Shown here: in pieces, positions 45,881 to 57,430 of the stretch | Layout of the letters: the number at the start of each line of letters is the position of its first letter | Position numbering within the stretch: position 1 is the first letter of the stretch | Source of the DNA: Corylus avellana | Lineage: Eukaryota > Streptophyta > Magnoliopsida > Fagales > Betulaceae | Length of the DNA stretch: 64,000 nt | Direction: 5' to 3' | NCBI RefSeq assembly: GCF_901000735.1 | Contig: NC_081541.1 | Span: 36,474,060 to 36,538,059, forward strand | The notes under the pieces: model-generated | What the model was told of the DNA's origin: nothing | Database searches by the model: none | The model's input: the letters and a program-made list of their open reading frames with translations, nothing else | Program-made: the position numbers and the translations under genes

Positions 45881-46130
45881 TGGTCAAACGTGTCAACCTT
45901 GAACCAGCAGGTTGACACGGCCCGATGACCCGAACTCATTTAACTTAAACTCTAACCCTAAAATTACGTGTCATATTCGTGTTGAATTCACGACTTGGCA
46001 AACTAGAATTTTTTAATTATTTCAACAAATATGGACCATCATCTGAATTTGTAAAGAAATTTATAACAAAAAGTCACAACAATAGCCCTCCATTAAAAAA
46101 AAAAAAAAAAAAAAAAAATTCCACGATGTA
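45419..46130. repeat. Direct duplication upstream of the MFS transporter gene
   Basis: About 115 bases starting TGGCAAACTA(T/G)AATTTTTTAA and ending ACAATAGCCCTCCATTAA occur at 45419-45525 and again at 45996-46098, with few differences. The stretch between is repeat-derived, so insertion of that block may have created the duplication. Confidence 0.75.
45575..45990. repeat. Dispersed repeat rich in GTGTC/GACACG motifs, with CA/TA microsatellite
   Basis: Repeated direct and inverted phrases such as GTGTCAACCCGTTTA, CGCGACACGAC and CGGGTTGACGCGACACGAC. A (CA)n(TA)n microsatellite lies at about 45823-45880. It has the look of a transposon-derived repeat; class undecided. Confidence 0.5.
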
Positions 46131-46448
46131 AAGCTAAAAAGAGTAGGATAACACCAGCACAATTCAAACATCCACAAGCAAACAAGGCAATGCCACACGC
46201 CCAGCACACACCAACACGTGCACTCCCACGCCGCCACAGCCTCTTCACCTTTTTCCAACTACAGATGGAGTTGCAGCCAACGACCGGTCAATTTCAAATT
46301 ACCATTCCAACTCTTCACCTACCAGTTCTCCTCCTTCCAACCAGATTTCCCAGTTCCACTCTTTTGTGAAATATATATAAACATTCGACTATAATTATTT
46401 AGGATGTTCCACAAGTTATTTGCAAAACGACAAGGTCGTTTTAGTGAC

Positions 46449-47892
46449 ATGGCGCGGAAGAGTTCCGGAGTCGGCGAGCTGAAGCCTATGCTTCACTTGC
46501 TACTTGCACTCTGCGTCCATTGGATCGCCGAGGAAATGACGGTTTCCGTTCTTGTTGACGTCATTACCGCCGCCCTCTGTCCCCAAGAGTCAACCTGCAC
46601 CGAAGCTATTTATATTAGCGGTCTTCAACAAACGGTAACACGTTCTTGATTTTTTCTTTTCTCTGTTTTCGTGTTTTTTGTTTGGTTTTCGAGAAATTTG
46701 ACCAAGAAAATGACTCAGCTCTGTTGGAAAAAGCCCCTTACGAGGTTGTTGAATTTGCCGTTATCTTGTTGGTGTCGTTTTAGATAAACCAAGAAGCTGA
46801 GCTGTAAAAGGGGTTTGAAAATGTCGTTTAGTTCTTCCAGAGGTTTATATGCAAAGAAACAGAGTTTTGTTTTTACAAAGAAAAGTTCAATTCGCACACA
46901 CCCTCATTCGATTAAAGATCTTCGATTTTCCTTTGTTTTCTTTTCTTCGTTTTCTCGGGAATCAAACATGTTCTGGTCTTAGAATTCTGGGTTTGATTTG
47001 GTTGACATGGCTCTGGAGATGATCATAGGAGTAGTGTCTGTCTTTTCTCTTTTCCACATTGGCAGTTTGTAATTTTTTTTTTGTCATTTTTCGTTTTATG
47101 CTCATAGAATGAAAGATTTCTGAACTTTTCTCTGCAATTTGCAAGCGTTTTCTTAGAGACCAAACGCTCCCAGCAAACTATATGGCCTAAAAAGAAAAAA
47201 AAGGTCCCGCATGTTTTACAATCATTTTCCGGGAAGTCATCATGATTGCTGCATTTGGATTTCTCTGTTATTTTAAGCAATTTGAGATGGGATGTGATGT
47301 TAATTTCTTCCCAAAAACTGTCAAGATCAGCTTTTACTTTTACTTTTACTTTTACTTTAAGAGGTTAAATGGTTAGAGAGAATTTTTATTTATTTTTTAT
47401 TTTTTTAATTCAATGCGAGAAAGGAGGGATTAAATGAAAATGGCTCATAAAATTTTTATATAGATACGACTCAAATTTAAAATACTAATTAGTGTCTTGG
47501 ATTAGCATATTTTTATATTGTTTTATATCCACATTTCGACGTAATCCCAAATTCAACATGCGAGTTAGTGCCTCGGATAATGCAATATGATGAAAATGGG
47601 CCATAAGTTAAATATACACTTCTTCTACTTTTCCTTTGGATAATTATTATTATTATTATTGTTATTGGGATTGAATAATATTTTATGAGAAGCAGGAAGT
47701 GTGCAAAATGATTTCACCTGGGTTTTTCTACATAAATAAATTTATTATCCATTCTATAAACCGGTTTGGCTGGTACAAATTATTAATTTGTCCATTTCCA
47801 AGTAAATAAATCAGCCCTTCTCCCCTCTTATAGACGTCTCTTAAAGAAATTAATATAAAATTATGTAACCTATTTTTTATATATATATATAT

Positions 47893-47933
<41 letters not shown>

Positions 47934-50900
47934 TTAAAAATAAAGGGTAAGTGGGATTATAGGCTACACAATTGAGATAGCTAGGTTACCTAAATGTCTT
48001 ATGGTTTAAGGTAATTGGTAATTATGATTTAGGAAAGAAAGATGTTACTTGATAATATTGGGTTTGGCCAACAGTCAATTTTGAGTACAATAATAAAAAA
48101 TCCTGAATATTCTGATGATGATTGATTGGATTTCAGGAGTAGCTAATTGTTCCTTGGAAGTGACATTGTTCAAATCTTGTATAATTGGGCGTTGGTCCTA
48201 ATTATTGTTACTTTGATCTTTAGATTGGGTCACTTGGTAAAGTTATGAAATATGAGGCAGAAAGTAATTGGGTACACTAAAAAGTGGCTAGGGTTCCCCA
48301 CCTCGTCCTTTCCTCTTTCTCCTCTCTTTATGCTAAATTCAATTTGCCTCTTCTTGTTATGATTTGCTTAGCTTATTGGCATGTAATTTAGGTCACGTTG
48401 GTTACACATAATCGCCATTCCTTTAGGCATAAGAGTAGTTACAGCTAGGAATAAATGGATTTAGAATATAATGGGTGCCGGCCACCTATAAAGTATTTTT
48501 GAAGTTTTTTTTTTTTGTTAAAAAAAAATTAATTTTAGGTTTATAGAAGAAAAAAAAAAATCATGAATTTTTTTTGGAAAACTTGTTTTATTCCTCTCAT
48601 TTTTTAGAGCAATGAGGAATGGCTATTCCAAAGCCTAGTGTGCAACCAAACAATGGACTATGGAATATCCATTTTATTCTAGGAGGCTATTCTGCATACC
48701 AAACATGGGTATTCCTTTTAAGGCGGGTTTGGGATTATGTTATATTAAATTTGATTGATTTTCTCTTTTTTTTTTTTTTTTTAATTTTAAAACAAAATTT
48801 TACTTAGGGCGTTTGGTATTACAATTTTATAGACAAAAAATGTGATTTTAAATCAACCGCTCAACTTTGTTTTTAAAAATTACATTTCCAATTCGCACAT
48901 TTTAAAATTACACTTTTTAGAATCGCAAATCCAAACGGGTAGTAACAAAAAGTGTTATACACCATGTGTAATTTAGTCCTATCCGTAAAGCACTATTTCT
49001 TGTGAAGAAATTGTGAAGATTGGGAAAATAAGAAGAATTTTCTGATTGAAATTTGTTTATAAATTGAGATTAAGTAAACATTTTTATTTGCAGATTGTTG
49101 GAGTTTTCAAGATGGTGGTACTTCCACTTTTAGGTCAGCTTGCAGATGAGTATGGGCGTAAGCCAATGCTCCTTCTCACTATATCTACTTCCATATTCCC
49201 TTTTGGTATGTTTTCTTTCCACATTTTTCATTATATTGCAAGTTAAATATTAAAAATAAAAAAAAGAATAAAAAATTGTCTAAATTTGAGAATTATTGAA
49301 AAGAAATCCCAAATATATGTCTATCTATATCTTGTGTGACAACCATGTCCTTATCTAAGTGTTCTTTTTGTTGAAATACATTTATTTGTTTTCAAAATTT
49401 GGTTGAGTTGTCCCCAAGAGGTAGCTCAATCAGTTGGGGATCACGACTTATGAAGCGGAGGTCACTAGTTCGAATCTCTCTCCCTCTCTTGTGTGGACAT
49501 ATCAAAAAAAAAATATATGTAGTTGTATGATTTGAGGGACACATTTTTGCCAAATTGGTTGGAGGAGAGGGTGGGGTTTGGGGGGGAGAAGAGAGCAACA
49601 TTTTCTTTTCTCTTTAGAGTGAGTTTTTTTTTTTTTTGGGTGTGTGCGTGTGTAATAAAAACAATTATGGCGTGGGAAACTTTTGACATGGTATGTCGCA
49701 TGTCCTTTCTCATGTCATGTTAGTAAAAAGAATGACATTATAATGCTAATGGATTAGATTTTTGTAACCTAAATTGTTTAGGGATAAAGAATGCTAAAGG
49801 TGCATTTGAGATTGCGATTTCGCAAGAATAATTTGCGTTTTTAAAAGATATCGCAAAACGTAAGGTGTTTGACATTGCGATTTAAAAAACACTTAATCTA
49901 AAATTGGATAAAGAAATTTGCGATTTCTATATGCAGGTTATGTGGTGCGCATTTGAAAAAGCGTGAATTTAAACCAAAATCATGATTTCGAATAACAAAT
50001 ATTTGATAAAAAAAATATTTTTTAACATATTTTACCAAACAGCTTTATGATTTAAAAAAATAGCGATTTTAAAAATATAATTTTTAAAAACGCAAATTTT
50101 AAAATCACACATATTAAAATCGCAATTTCAAACGGACCCTAAGGGGTTGGTGGTGAAGGCTTTAGAATTGTCTAAAGTTCGAATTCTCTTGGGTGTAAAT
50201 AACTTTTTGGGGCCACACCTCTAGTGGAAGCTAGATTTAATCGATCCTTGTGGTGGGGGTGTATCACACGAGTCCGGAATTTATCCTTCAGGGACGGGTA
50301 TACGAAGGGCCCTCCCTTAGGTGGTTCCCTGTCATAAAAAATGAAAATTGTTTAGGGATAAATTTGAATTTGCTTAAAATTCATGGAAGAAATTCAACCT
50401 TTGGCAATTTTAGTTATCAAAAGTGTCTTTTGCAGACACAGGATGTCCCTCTTTTTATGAACCATGTGCATCAAGAGGCATAAATGATTTATTTAAAGCA
50501 TGCCTTTGCTTCATGCTAATGATATTGGTTAGCTGTGTTTCTTGTTTCAGCTATACTTGTCTGGAATCAGTCTAAGGGATTTGTATATGCTTACTATGTT
50601 CTTCGTACAATATCATACATTTTAAGTCAAGGGAGTATTTTCTGCATTGCTGTTGCTTATGCGGTAAGAGTATTTCCTTAGTGATTGAAAAACTCAGCAA
50701 GAGTGAATATTTGGGGTCACATTTTCCCTTCCTCTGGCAGGCAGATGTTGTTGATATCAGTAAGAGGGCTGCAGCTTTTAGTTGGATTACAGGTATTTCT
50801 TCTGCTTCGCACGTCTTGGGAAATCTACTCGCGCTTTTTCTTCCCGAAAAGTACATTTTTCCGGTATGCAGCGGTGTAACTTCAGCATTATCCATAACAT

Positions 50901-53900
50901 CTTAATTCTGCCATCTTTTTTCTCTTGTTGATCATTTTACCAATCAAATCTTTTTGTTTCAGGTTTCAATCGCGCTCTTGATTTTTTGTCCAATTTACAT
51001 GCAATTCTTTTTGGTTGAGACAGTTACATTGGCTCCCCAGAGGGACCAAGACTCAGCTTGCTTGTCTAAGATAATTAAGGTTCTCCATAACCGATACAAA
51101 TCAATGAAAGATGCTGTAACAATTGTTATTAGCAGGTAGTTCTTTCTGCAAATGAGACGGCTTAAAATGTTCTCATCCTGTCTTTTTGTGGCAATCTATG
51201 TTAAATGCAAAACATTATATTGGGACATTCTCTTTGGCTTTAAGAGCTTCTTTTTTCTTTTACAGTCCGACACTAAGGGGCATTTCTCTTGTTTCCTTCT
51301 TCTATGAGTTGGGAATGTCTGGCATTACAGGTGTCTTAATGGTATGTGCCCTATTAATTTATGATTTAATCTGAATAACCTTATCATTTGAATTATTATT
51401 AATAAACCTTCCTGAGTAGAAGTCAAGTAAAACTCAGATATGCTCCCTTTGCATGGAATAGGGGATTTATTCTTTTCACAGTAAGAAATTTACAGCATTT
51501 TAATTTATGCAAAACACATCCTCTGTTTTTTTTAGGAACAAAAGTATTATTTCTTAGTTTTCAAAGTCATTTCAGTCAGAACCTTTAAGACAAATAATCT
51601 GAAAACAGACAAGTATGCAACAGAAGGGTTATTGGTAAAGTTATTTTTGTTGCTACTACTCTATAATTGGCCAAAATCTGACTGGCAAAAAGGGAGACAA
51701 ATATGTCCATGAAACAATTTAGCGTACCTTGTTGGAGTAGGATTTGTTTAAGGTGGTTACTCCGATGATTGATAGTAATCCTAATGCTTAAAATATACAG
51801 ACAAAGATGTTCAGAGTTGAAGAATATGGAAGCGGGGAAGGAATAGAAGGAGAAATGAGGAGAAACTTAGAGATGAAGAAGCCCTAGGCCTAGACCATAG
51901 AGAAGATGGAAGGGTGTGACAGCTGTGACAGCTGAAGACTTTTGAGGGAATCCGAATATCAAGCCAAAGGCTTTCCTCAATCTTTAGTATAGCACAAGAC
52001 AATGCTTAATCAACTTATCTGCTCATAAGATAACAGTGGCAACCAATCCATTTAATTGAATCATGATAATTTGTGAAACAATATTATTACTGTTTCTTCT
52101 TTTAATTCAATGACTTAATGTTAATGCAACTCTCTGTGCAGTACTATCTGAAGGCTGTTTTTGGTTTTAACAAAAATCAATTTGCAGAAATTTTGTTGAT
52201 GGTTGAAGCAGGTTCAATTTTTTCTCAGGTAAAGTCTATTATGGAGCTTATGTTTTCCATTTGTTTACTTAAGTAGTTTGATATACCTTGATAGTGAAGA
52301 TTGTGATTTTACTAAAAACTGGAGATTGTGACTTATCCCTATGTCAAAATATGTGTTCTTTAAGATTTTAAACAATTCCTTGGGGTCAGCCTATGAGCGA
52401 AGCTAGAATATTACTTGATCCCTGTGTAGGGGACAATTTACACGGGTTTGAGGTTTAGCTAACAGGGGTGAGTACACGAAGTGGCCCTGCCTTGATTCCT
52501 CGTTATCAAAAAAAAAAAAGTTTGTGTCCTTCATAACTATATCATATACCTTCATATTGAGCATGGTGCTTTCCTATAGGAATTTTTTTACAATCCTTTG
52601 GGAATTTCTCATCCCATAATATATTTGGTTTTGTGGTTCTCTTCCAGATGTTGGTGCTTCCACTATTCAACCCATTGGTTGGAGAGAAAGTGATATTGTG
52701 CACAGCTTTACTTGCATCCATAGCTTATGTAAGTCACCTTAATTTTTTCATCCTCACCAAAGAAAGTAAAAAAAAAACACTAATACTGATTTTTGCTTTG
52801 CAGGCATTATTCAATGGCCTTGCTTGGGCTGCATGGGTATGTACATACTTGATGAATGTTATGGTTGTTTCCTGAAGGCAGAATTTCTATGTTCTTGAAT
52901 GATATATGGCTTATTAATACATACATAGTTGGGTAGCTTTGAATGTATTAAATTTTGGAAACAAATTGGTACAAGATAAATATTTAGTATACCTTCTATG
53001 CTGTAGTAAGTGTTTGGGGAAACCTTCACAAAACCTCCTTCAACTTCCACTCGTTTTGATACTACCATTTCAATTAAGAATATCGAACTTTCAGTTTCTT
53101 TCAATTACTCTATTCCATTAGGATTTTCCATAATATTTTGTTAAAATTCCCAAAATACCTTTTTTTATTTTTTTATTTTATATAAAAAAATAATAAATGT
53201 TGCAAATATGTTTTTTTTTTTAATAAAAAAATAAACGTTTGAATCTTTACAATTTTTTATAATAAAAAAAAAGGGTATTTTGAAAATTTTGAAAAGATTT
53301 AATGAAAAAAATTGATCGTTCAATATCTTAAATTGAGAGTTTTTGAAATTTGAGGGGGCAATTTCGAAATGTGTGGAAGTTCAATGGGGTTTTTTGAAGT
53401 TTCCCATAAGTATTTCATTTGCATATAACGAAATTGATTTTTTTTAAGAAAGATCTAAGGGTCAGAGAAAGCGTTAGTGATATTGATCGTCTATTTTTTT
53501 TTTGGTTTTATTTTTAAGAATCCATTTCCCTTTTGGATTTTTAGAATCAGTCGTGTTCATAATGATGTGACATTGCAACACTGCAGGTACCATTCCTGGG
53601 TTCCTCATTTAAAATTGTTGTTGTTCTTGTAAAACCTTCTGTAAGTATTGGATGTCTCAGTATTTTTATTTATTAATTGAATGGGATTCTTCACTTCACA
53701 ATTCAATTCTAATGGTCATTCCATTTTGCTCTCAAATTCTTGATATGCAGACATATGCTATCATTTCAAAAGCATCAAGCTCAAACAATCAGGTTTGAAA
53801 AATACCTTTGATCCATTATCTTGCACTCCATATTTTTTTCCTCATTAATTAGGATTTCCACCATAAAGCCTCTCTTATGCTTACTGTTGAAAGAGAGAAT

Positions 53901-56529
53901 TTTGGTTTATGTGATTTCATAAAAATTGAGATAGCCTGCTAAATTTGATTGTGTTATTGTCCCATAAGTGACACAATTGTTCTAGAACTTGAGTTTTAAA
54001 CTTCTTCAAATTATTATATTAAACTGGACTGGAAAACAATTGAGCCAATTCACTTTGTAATTAGTGCAAATCTGTTTAAGCTTGAGCTCTGGATAAGTTT
54101 TTGAGTCTAATGTGTGGGCTTTAGGCATATTGGTGAGTTCAGACCAATTTTTCTACTGCATTCACTTGAGAATTGGATGAGAAAACTTCAGGGGAAGGTC
54201 ATGTAAAACAAAAGTAGAAATAAAGTTAAAATAAAGTCAACAAAACATTTTAAAAGGGGTTAACTTCACAAAAGGCTTCCTAAACTTACATGCTTTTGAG
54301 AAGACCTGCCAAAGTTCAAAAACTCTCAATTTCACCTCTCAAACTTCTAATTTGATGCAATTTATCCATCTCCATTAGGATTTGGTGTTAAATCCTAACG
54401 GAACCTATGAAAAATACCAAAATACCCTCAACTTTTTCCCTTTTTTTATTTTTTTATTTTTAGTGTGAAATTAAGGGTAAATTTGAAATCTTATAAAAGT
54501 TTCGAGGGTATAAAAGTAATTTCATCCATTTTAATGTATGTTTAACGCCAAATCTTAATGGATGGCGGTAGATTGCATCAAATTAAAAGTTTAAGGGGTG
54601 AAATTGAGAACTTTTAAACTTTGAAAAATCTTCTCAAAACATGTGAAAGTTCAAGGAGCCTTGTGAATTTCCATTTTTAAAAATCTACTTCACTTATTAT
54701 GTAAGTAATTACTTATCCTCTATTTCTTTTTTTACAGGGAAAATCACAGGGATTTATCGCTGGTGTGGAAGCAATAGCAAGTTTTTTATCACCACTTGCA
54801 ATGAGTCCATTGACTTGTGAGTGAACCAAGTCATCTCTTTTTTTTTTTTTTTTTTTGTTGGGATGAATGAGTAAATTTATACCAACAAACGAGCAAATAC
54901 AACCTCACTTTAGCAATTAGCTAAAGTAACACAAGACCAAAACAAAAAATCTGCAAAAAGCAGCTGTAGTGACAAACTCAACCAACTACAAATTACAGCA
55001 AAACAGCCCCAAAGACCGCATAAATCCACATTACCAACTGTACCATGAAACTTTCCTTTCCCTGCAACCTGAGTTCTCACCTCCCAATGAATTTTCTGCA
55101 CAAGTTTCTCCTCAGTGAGAGAAAGACCCTCCATGTCTGATTTCATTATGATTCCTCCACAAGTTATAGATGGTAGCTCCAAACACTAAGCCAACGTAGT
55201 CTTCTTCTTCTGCCAATGTTGAATAACCATAGAGATCACATCAGCCCAACTAGTTGGGGGAGCAGCAACATTACACTTCACCATGACTTGGCACCATACA
55301 TGCCTGCTGAAGCCACACAAAAAAAGAACAAATTCTCTCTATCTTCTATTCCATTTCTGCAGAAATTACGTTGGACATCACCTTTGAAACCCCATTACAG
55401 CAATTTTCCTATCGAGAATGCATTTTTTTATGGCTAACCAAAAGATGAAAGCATGTTTCGGTTGGATTTTTGTACTAGTAACCATACTTCTAATCTCCCT
55501 CTGTTTGGAGAGGTCATTGAGACTCTAATGTTCCATGTGACTATCTTCCTACAGTAGGTGAAAATTCCCTACCCTGATGTGCCCCTTCCTCCTCCTGAAC
55601 TTTCCCTTTTAACATTCATCCACAAACCAGAAAATATACATTCCATTCTCTTGCAAATACACATCTACCTTACCAAATTGCTTCCAAATGGAATATGCGA
55701 GGACATTTTTTGGTCTAATAGTCTCCGATTGGTGAGATCTGCATGTTCTTTGCCTTCTTCGAGGCGTTCTTGATCTTTAATCTTTACGCTCCTTCAAGAC
55801 AATAACTCATTAGGAGAACTCGCTGGTGGGGTGCCAACGGGTCTCACTATGATGCTTAAGTTAGTTCATTTGAGAAAAGTCTGCCCAATATCCAATAATT
55901 GAGTCTAGGGTTTATACATGGTATAAGGGCCTATTTATAGGCTAGGATTAGGTCCTGAGACTTCGACTTGCCCTAGAAGTGTTGAGAGTTGTTGCCCATT
56001 ATTCTTCTGATGGGCTGATATTGGTCTTAACTCTTAAGGCTCATGATGTTATCATGCGGGCTAATAGAGTGGAATTATTTCCAACAGAATCTACTGTCTT
56101 CTTAACTAAGAAGTAAGGTAAAGGTTTATCAAGGAACTGACCAACAAGATAGTGCAAAGTCCCAAACGATTTCTCAGTTTGAAACAACCCTCTCCAAGTC
56201 ATCTTTGTTAAGTGAATGTTGCAATTGTTTCATCTTTATTTCTAACCAGTTAAAATTTTATCTCAGCATGGTTCCTATCTACTAGTGCTCCATTCAACTG
56301 CAAAGGTTTCAGCATAATCTGTGCATCCATATGTATGGTGAGCATTTCTCTCTCTCTCTCTCTCTCTAAACTATCTCTCTCTCTCTCTCTCTCTCTCTCA
56401 ATTAACTCTACATTTTCATTTCCTCAGGTTATTGCATTATGTTATGCTTGCTTCCTTAAACTTGATACACCCTCAAGTCATGACTCTGAGGATGATGATG
56501 TTGAAGCACCACTTCTAGGTGATGGATAG
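46449..56529 (+). CDS. MFS transporter, hippocampus-abundant-transcript-like (tetracycline-resistance-like)
   Basis: Fourteen GT-AG exons join in phase into 443 residues: 46449-46634, 49094-49205, 50551-50663, 50741-50863, 50963-51135, 51266-51341, 52142-52228, 52648-52728, 52804-52836, 53587-53640, 53751-53792, 54738-54816, 56267-56337 and 56428-56529. The start ATG ([13 protein letters not shown]) is preferred over an in-frame ATG 15 codons upstream because family members begin near it. Landmarks are [15 protein letters not shown] motif [12 protein letters not shown] (76-86), [38 protein letters not shown] and [21 protein letters not shown]. The C-terminus is acidic and ends APLLGDG, a dileucine-like tail. 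The hydrophobic pattern fits 11-12 membrane helices. It is a proton-driven type carrier by family; the plant substrate is not known to me. Introns are loaded with SINEs, MITEs and a LINE, yet every exon is intact. Confidence 0.93.
47894..47933. repeat. ATT microsatellite in intron 1 of the MFS gene
   Basis: About 13 uninterrupted (ATT) units. A short (TTTTAC)4 run also occurs at about 47335-47358 in the same intron. Confidence 0.9.
48807..48940. mobile_element. Short MITE in intron 1 of the MFS gene
   Basis: Ends GGGCGTTTGG and CCAAACGGGT with inner inverted AAATTACA/TGTAATTT-like arms. A TTA precedes it, but the right flank is not TTA. Possibly PIF/Harbinger-related. Confidence 0.45.
49410..49513 (+). 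mobile_element. tRNA-derived SINE in intron 2 of the MFS gene
   Basis: Starts GTCCCCAAGAGGTAGCTC with an A-box-like TAGCTCAATCAGTTGG, a B-box-like AGTTCGAATCTC (49467-49478), then CTTGTGTGGACAT and a poly(A) tail. It is the best preserved of four related copies in the window. Confidence 0.8.
49798..50139. mobile_element. PIF/Harbinger-like MITE, 342 bp, in intron 2 of the MFS gene
   Basis: Ends AGGTGCATTTGAGATTGCG and, inverted, GGGTCCGTTTGAAATTGCG, flanked by TAA (49795-49797 and 50140-50142). Both arms are rich in AAATCGCAA-type phrases. Confidence 0.75.
50143..50340 (+). mobile_element. SINE of a second family in intron 2 of the MFS gene
   Basis: Starts GGGGTTGGTGGTGAAGG, has a B-box-like AGTTCGAATTC and the phrases GTCCGGAATTTATCC and ACGAAGGGCCCTCCCTTAGG, and ends in TGTCATAAAAAA. 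A 3' relative lies at 52379-52520. Confidence 0.65.
52379..52520 (+). mobile_element. SINE fragment, second family, in intron 7 of the MFS gene
   Basis: Shares the order GATCC(C/T)TGTG...CACGGGTTTGAGG...GTACACGAAGTGGCCCTGCCTT...GTTATC plus poly(A) with the 3' part of 50143-50340, with many differences. Confidence 0.55.
53016..53406. mobile_element. MULE-type MITE, 391 bp, in intron 9 of the MFS gene
   Basis: Ends GGGGAAACCTTCACAAAACC and, inverted, TGGGAAACTTCAAAAAACC. Flanks TAAGTGTTT (53007-53015) and TAAGTATTT (53407-53415) match at 8 of 9 bases. Confidence 0.82.
54256..54672. mobile_element. MULE-type MITE, 417 bp, in intron 11 of the MFS gene
   Basis: Ends GGGGTTAACTTCACAAAAGGC and, inverted, GGAAATTCACAAGGCTCC. 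Flanks ATTTTAAAA (54247-54255) and ATTTTTAAA (54673-54681) match at 8 of 9. Sister of 36883-37300 and 41564-41979. Confidence 0.82.
54837..56193 (-). mobile_element. Internally deleted LINE in intron 12 of the MFS gene
   Basis: The poly(A) tail appears as T-run 54837-54856. Flanking repeats CCAAGTCATCT occur at 54826-54836 and 56194-56204, a typical LINE target duplication. On the minus strand the 5' part (56193-56092 and 55742-55620) encodes a piece like the DUF4283 domain of plant LINE ORF1 ([19 protein letters not shown]). The 3' part (about 55470-55000) encodes the end of ORF2, the zinc-binding region after reverse transcriptase ([34 protein letters not shown]). The reverse transcriptase itself is deleted and frames are broken. 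A solo LTR interrupts the ORF1 piece. Confidence 0.85.
55743..56091 (-). mobile_element. Solo LTR nested in the LINE
   Basis: On the minus strand it starts TGTTGGAAATAATTCCA and ends near AAGAACA, with a TATA box CTATAAATAG (55940-55931). LINE ORF1-like reading resumes on both sides, which shows it is a later insertion. A clean 5-bp duplication was not found. Its start resembles the remnant at 41508. Confidence 0.65.
56347..56399. repeat. CT microsatellite in the last intron of the MFS gene
   Basis: (TC)n interrupted once, filling most of the 90-base intron 13. It supplies the pyrimidine tract just upstream of the last acceptor. Confidence 0.9.
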
Positions 56530-56834
56530 CTAATCACTTGATTGTAAGTCCCATGTAAAATTTCTTCTTGGTGGATGATGTAAATATGTGGGGTGCCTTG
56601 AGTAATCTTGTAAAAATGTTAGTGCAAATAAAATTTGAGTATTCATTTTTCCTTTACAAATCTGTTCTCTTCCCTACATGTTCCTTTTCACATTTGCATA
56701 ATTTGCCTTCCTTTAGGAATAATAATAATAATAATGTGAATGATGAATAAGGCTTCACTTGCCCTTGCACTCTCTCGAGGCATATGAGTAACATATATAT
56801 ATATATTGACAAAAGAGAGAGATAGTATATGAGT

Positions 56835-56870
<36 letters not shown>

Positions 56871-57430
56871 ACCTATATGTCATATATATATATATATTGG
56901 ACAAAAGAGAGAGGAGAGAGAGATTTAAAGCAGACGTCAAGATTGACTAACACCCAAATATATTTATTTACATTATTAATTATAGGGCAATTACAAAATC
57001 TAAAGATTTTGATAAATTGAATGTTCAAGTTTATCTTTCTGGGAGAGCAAAATTATAAAGAGTAAATCCAGATTTTACATCATATTTCCTTGCATTGAAT
57101 CTTTCTCCCATATATATATATATTTTTTTTTTTTTTCTCTCCTTTTCTTTTCACTTTTGATACTTATGTAGGTTGAACTTCTTAATTTGTGATCTCCACA
57201 TATTTATGTCCTTTTTTTTTTGTTTTAAATACTTTTTGGTAAGATTATGTAACTCTTCCATCTCTTGGTCTGAGGTTCTAATTTTATCTTCAAGCGCATA
57301 TAGTTTTCATCTTAGGTGATTTTAGATAATTTTTATCTGCTTAAAAGTTTTTTATTTTTTTATTTTATTTTATTTTTAAATATAATTCAAGACAAGAAAG
57401 TAACATATGATTTTGATAGTCAAAATCTAG
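56530..57430. other. 3' flank of the MFS gene
   Basis: Presumed 3' UTR, then TA microsatellites (about 56796-56895). No gene seen. Confidence 0.45.

Noticed and set aside
46404..46448. An upstream in-frame ATG for the MFS gene
   Set aside because: It would add 15 residues (MFHKLFAK...) not typical of the family; the ATG at 46449 fits better, though the upstream start cannot be excluded.
49410..49513. Possible tRNA gene (A- and B-box-like motifs)
   Set aside because: No cloverleaf with a plausible anticodon stem can be formed, and a poly(A) tail follows; it is a SINE.
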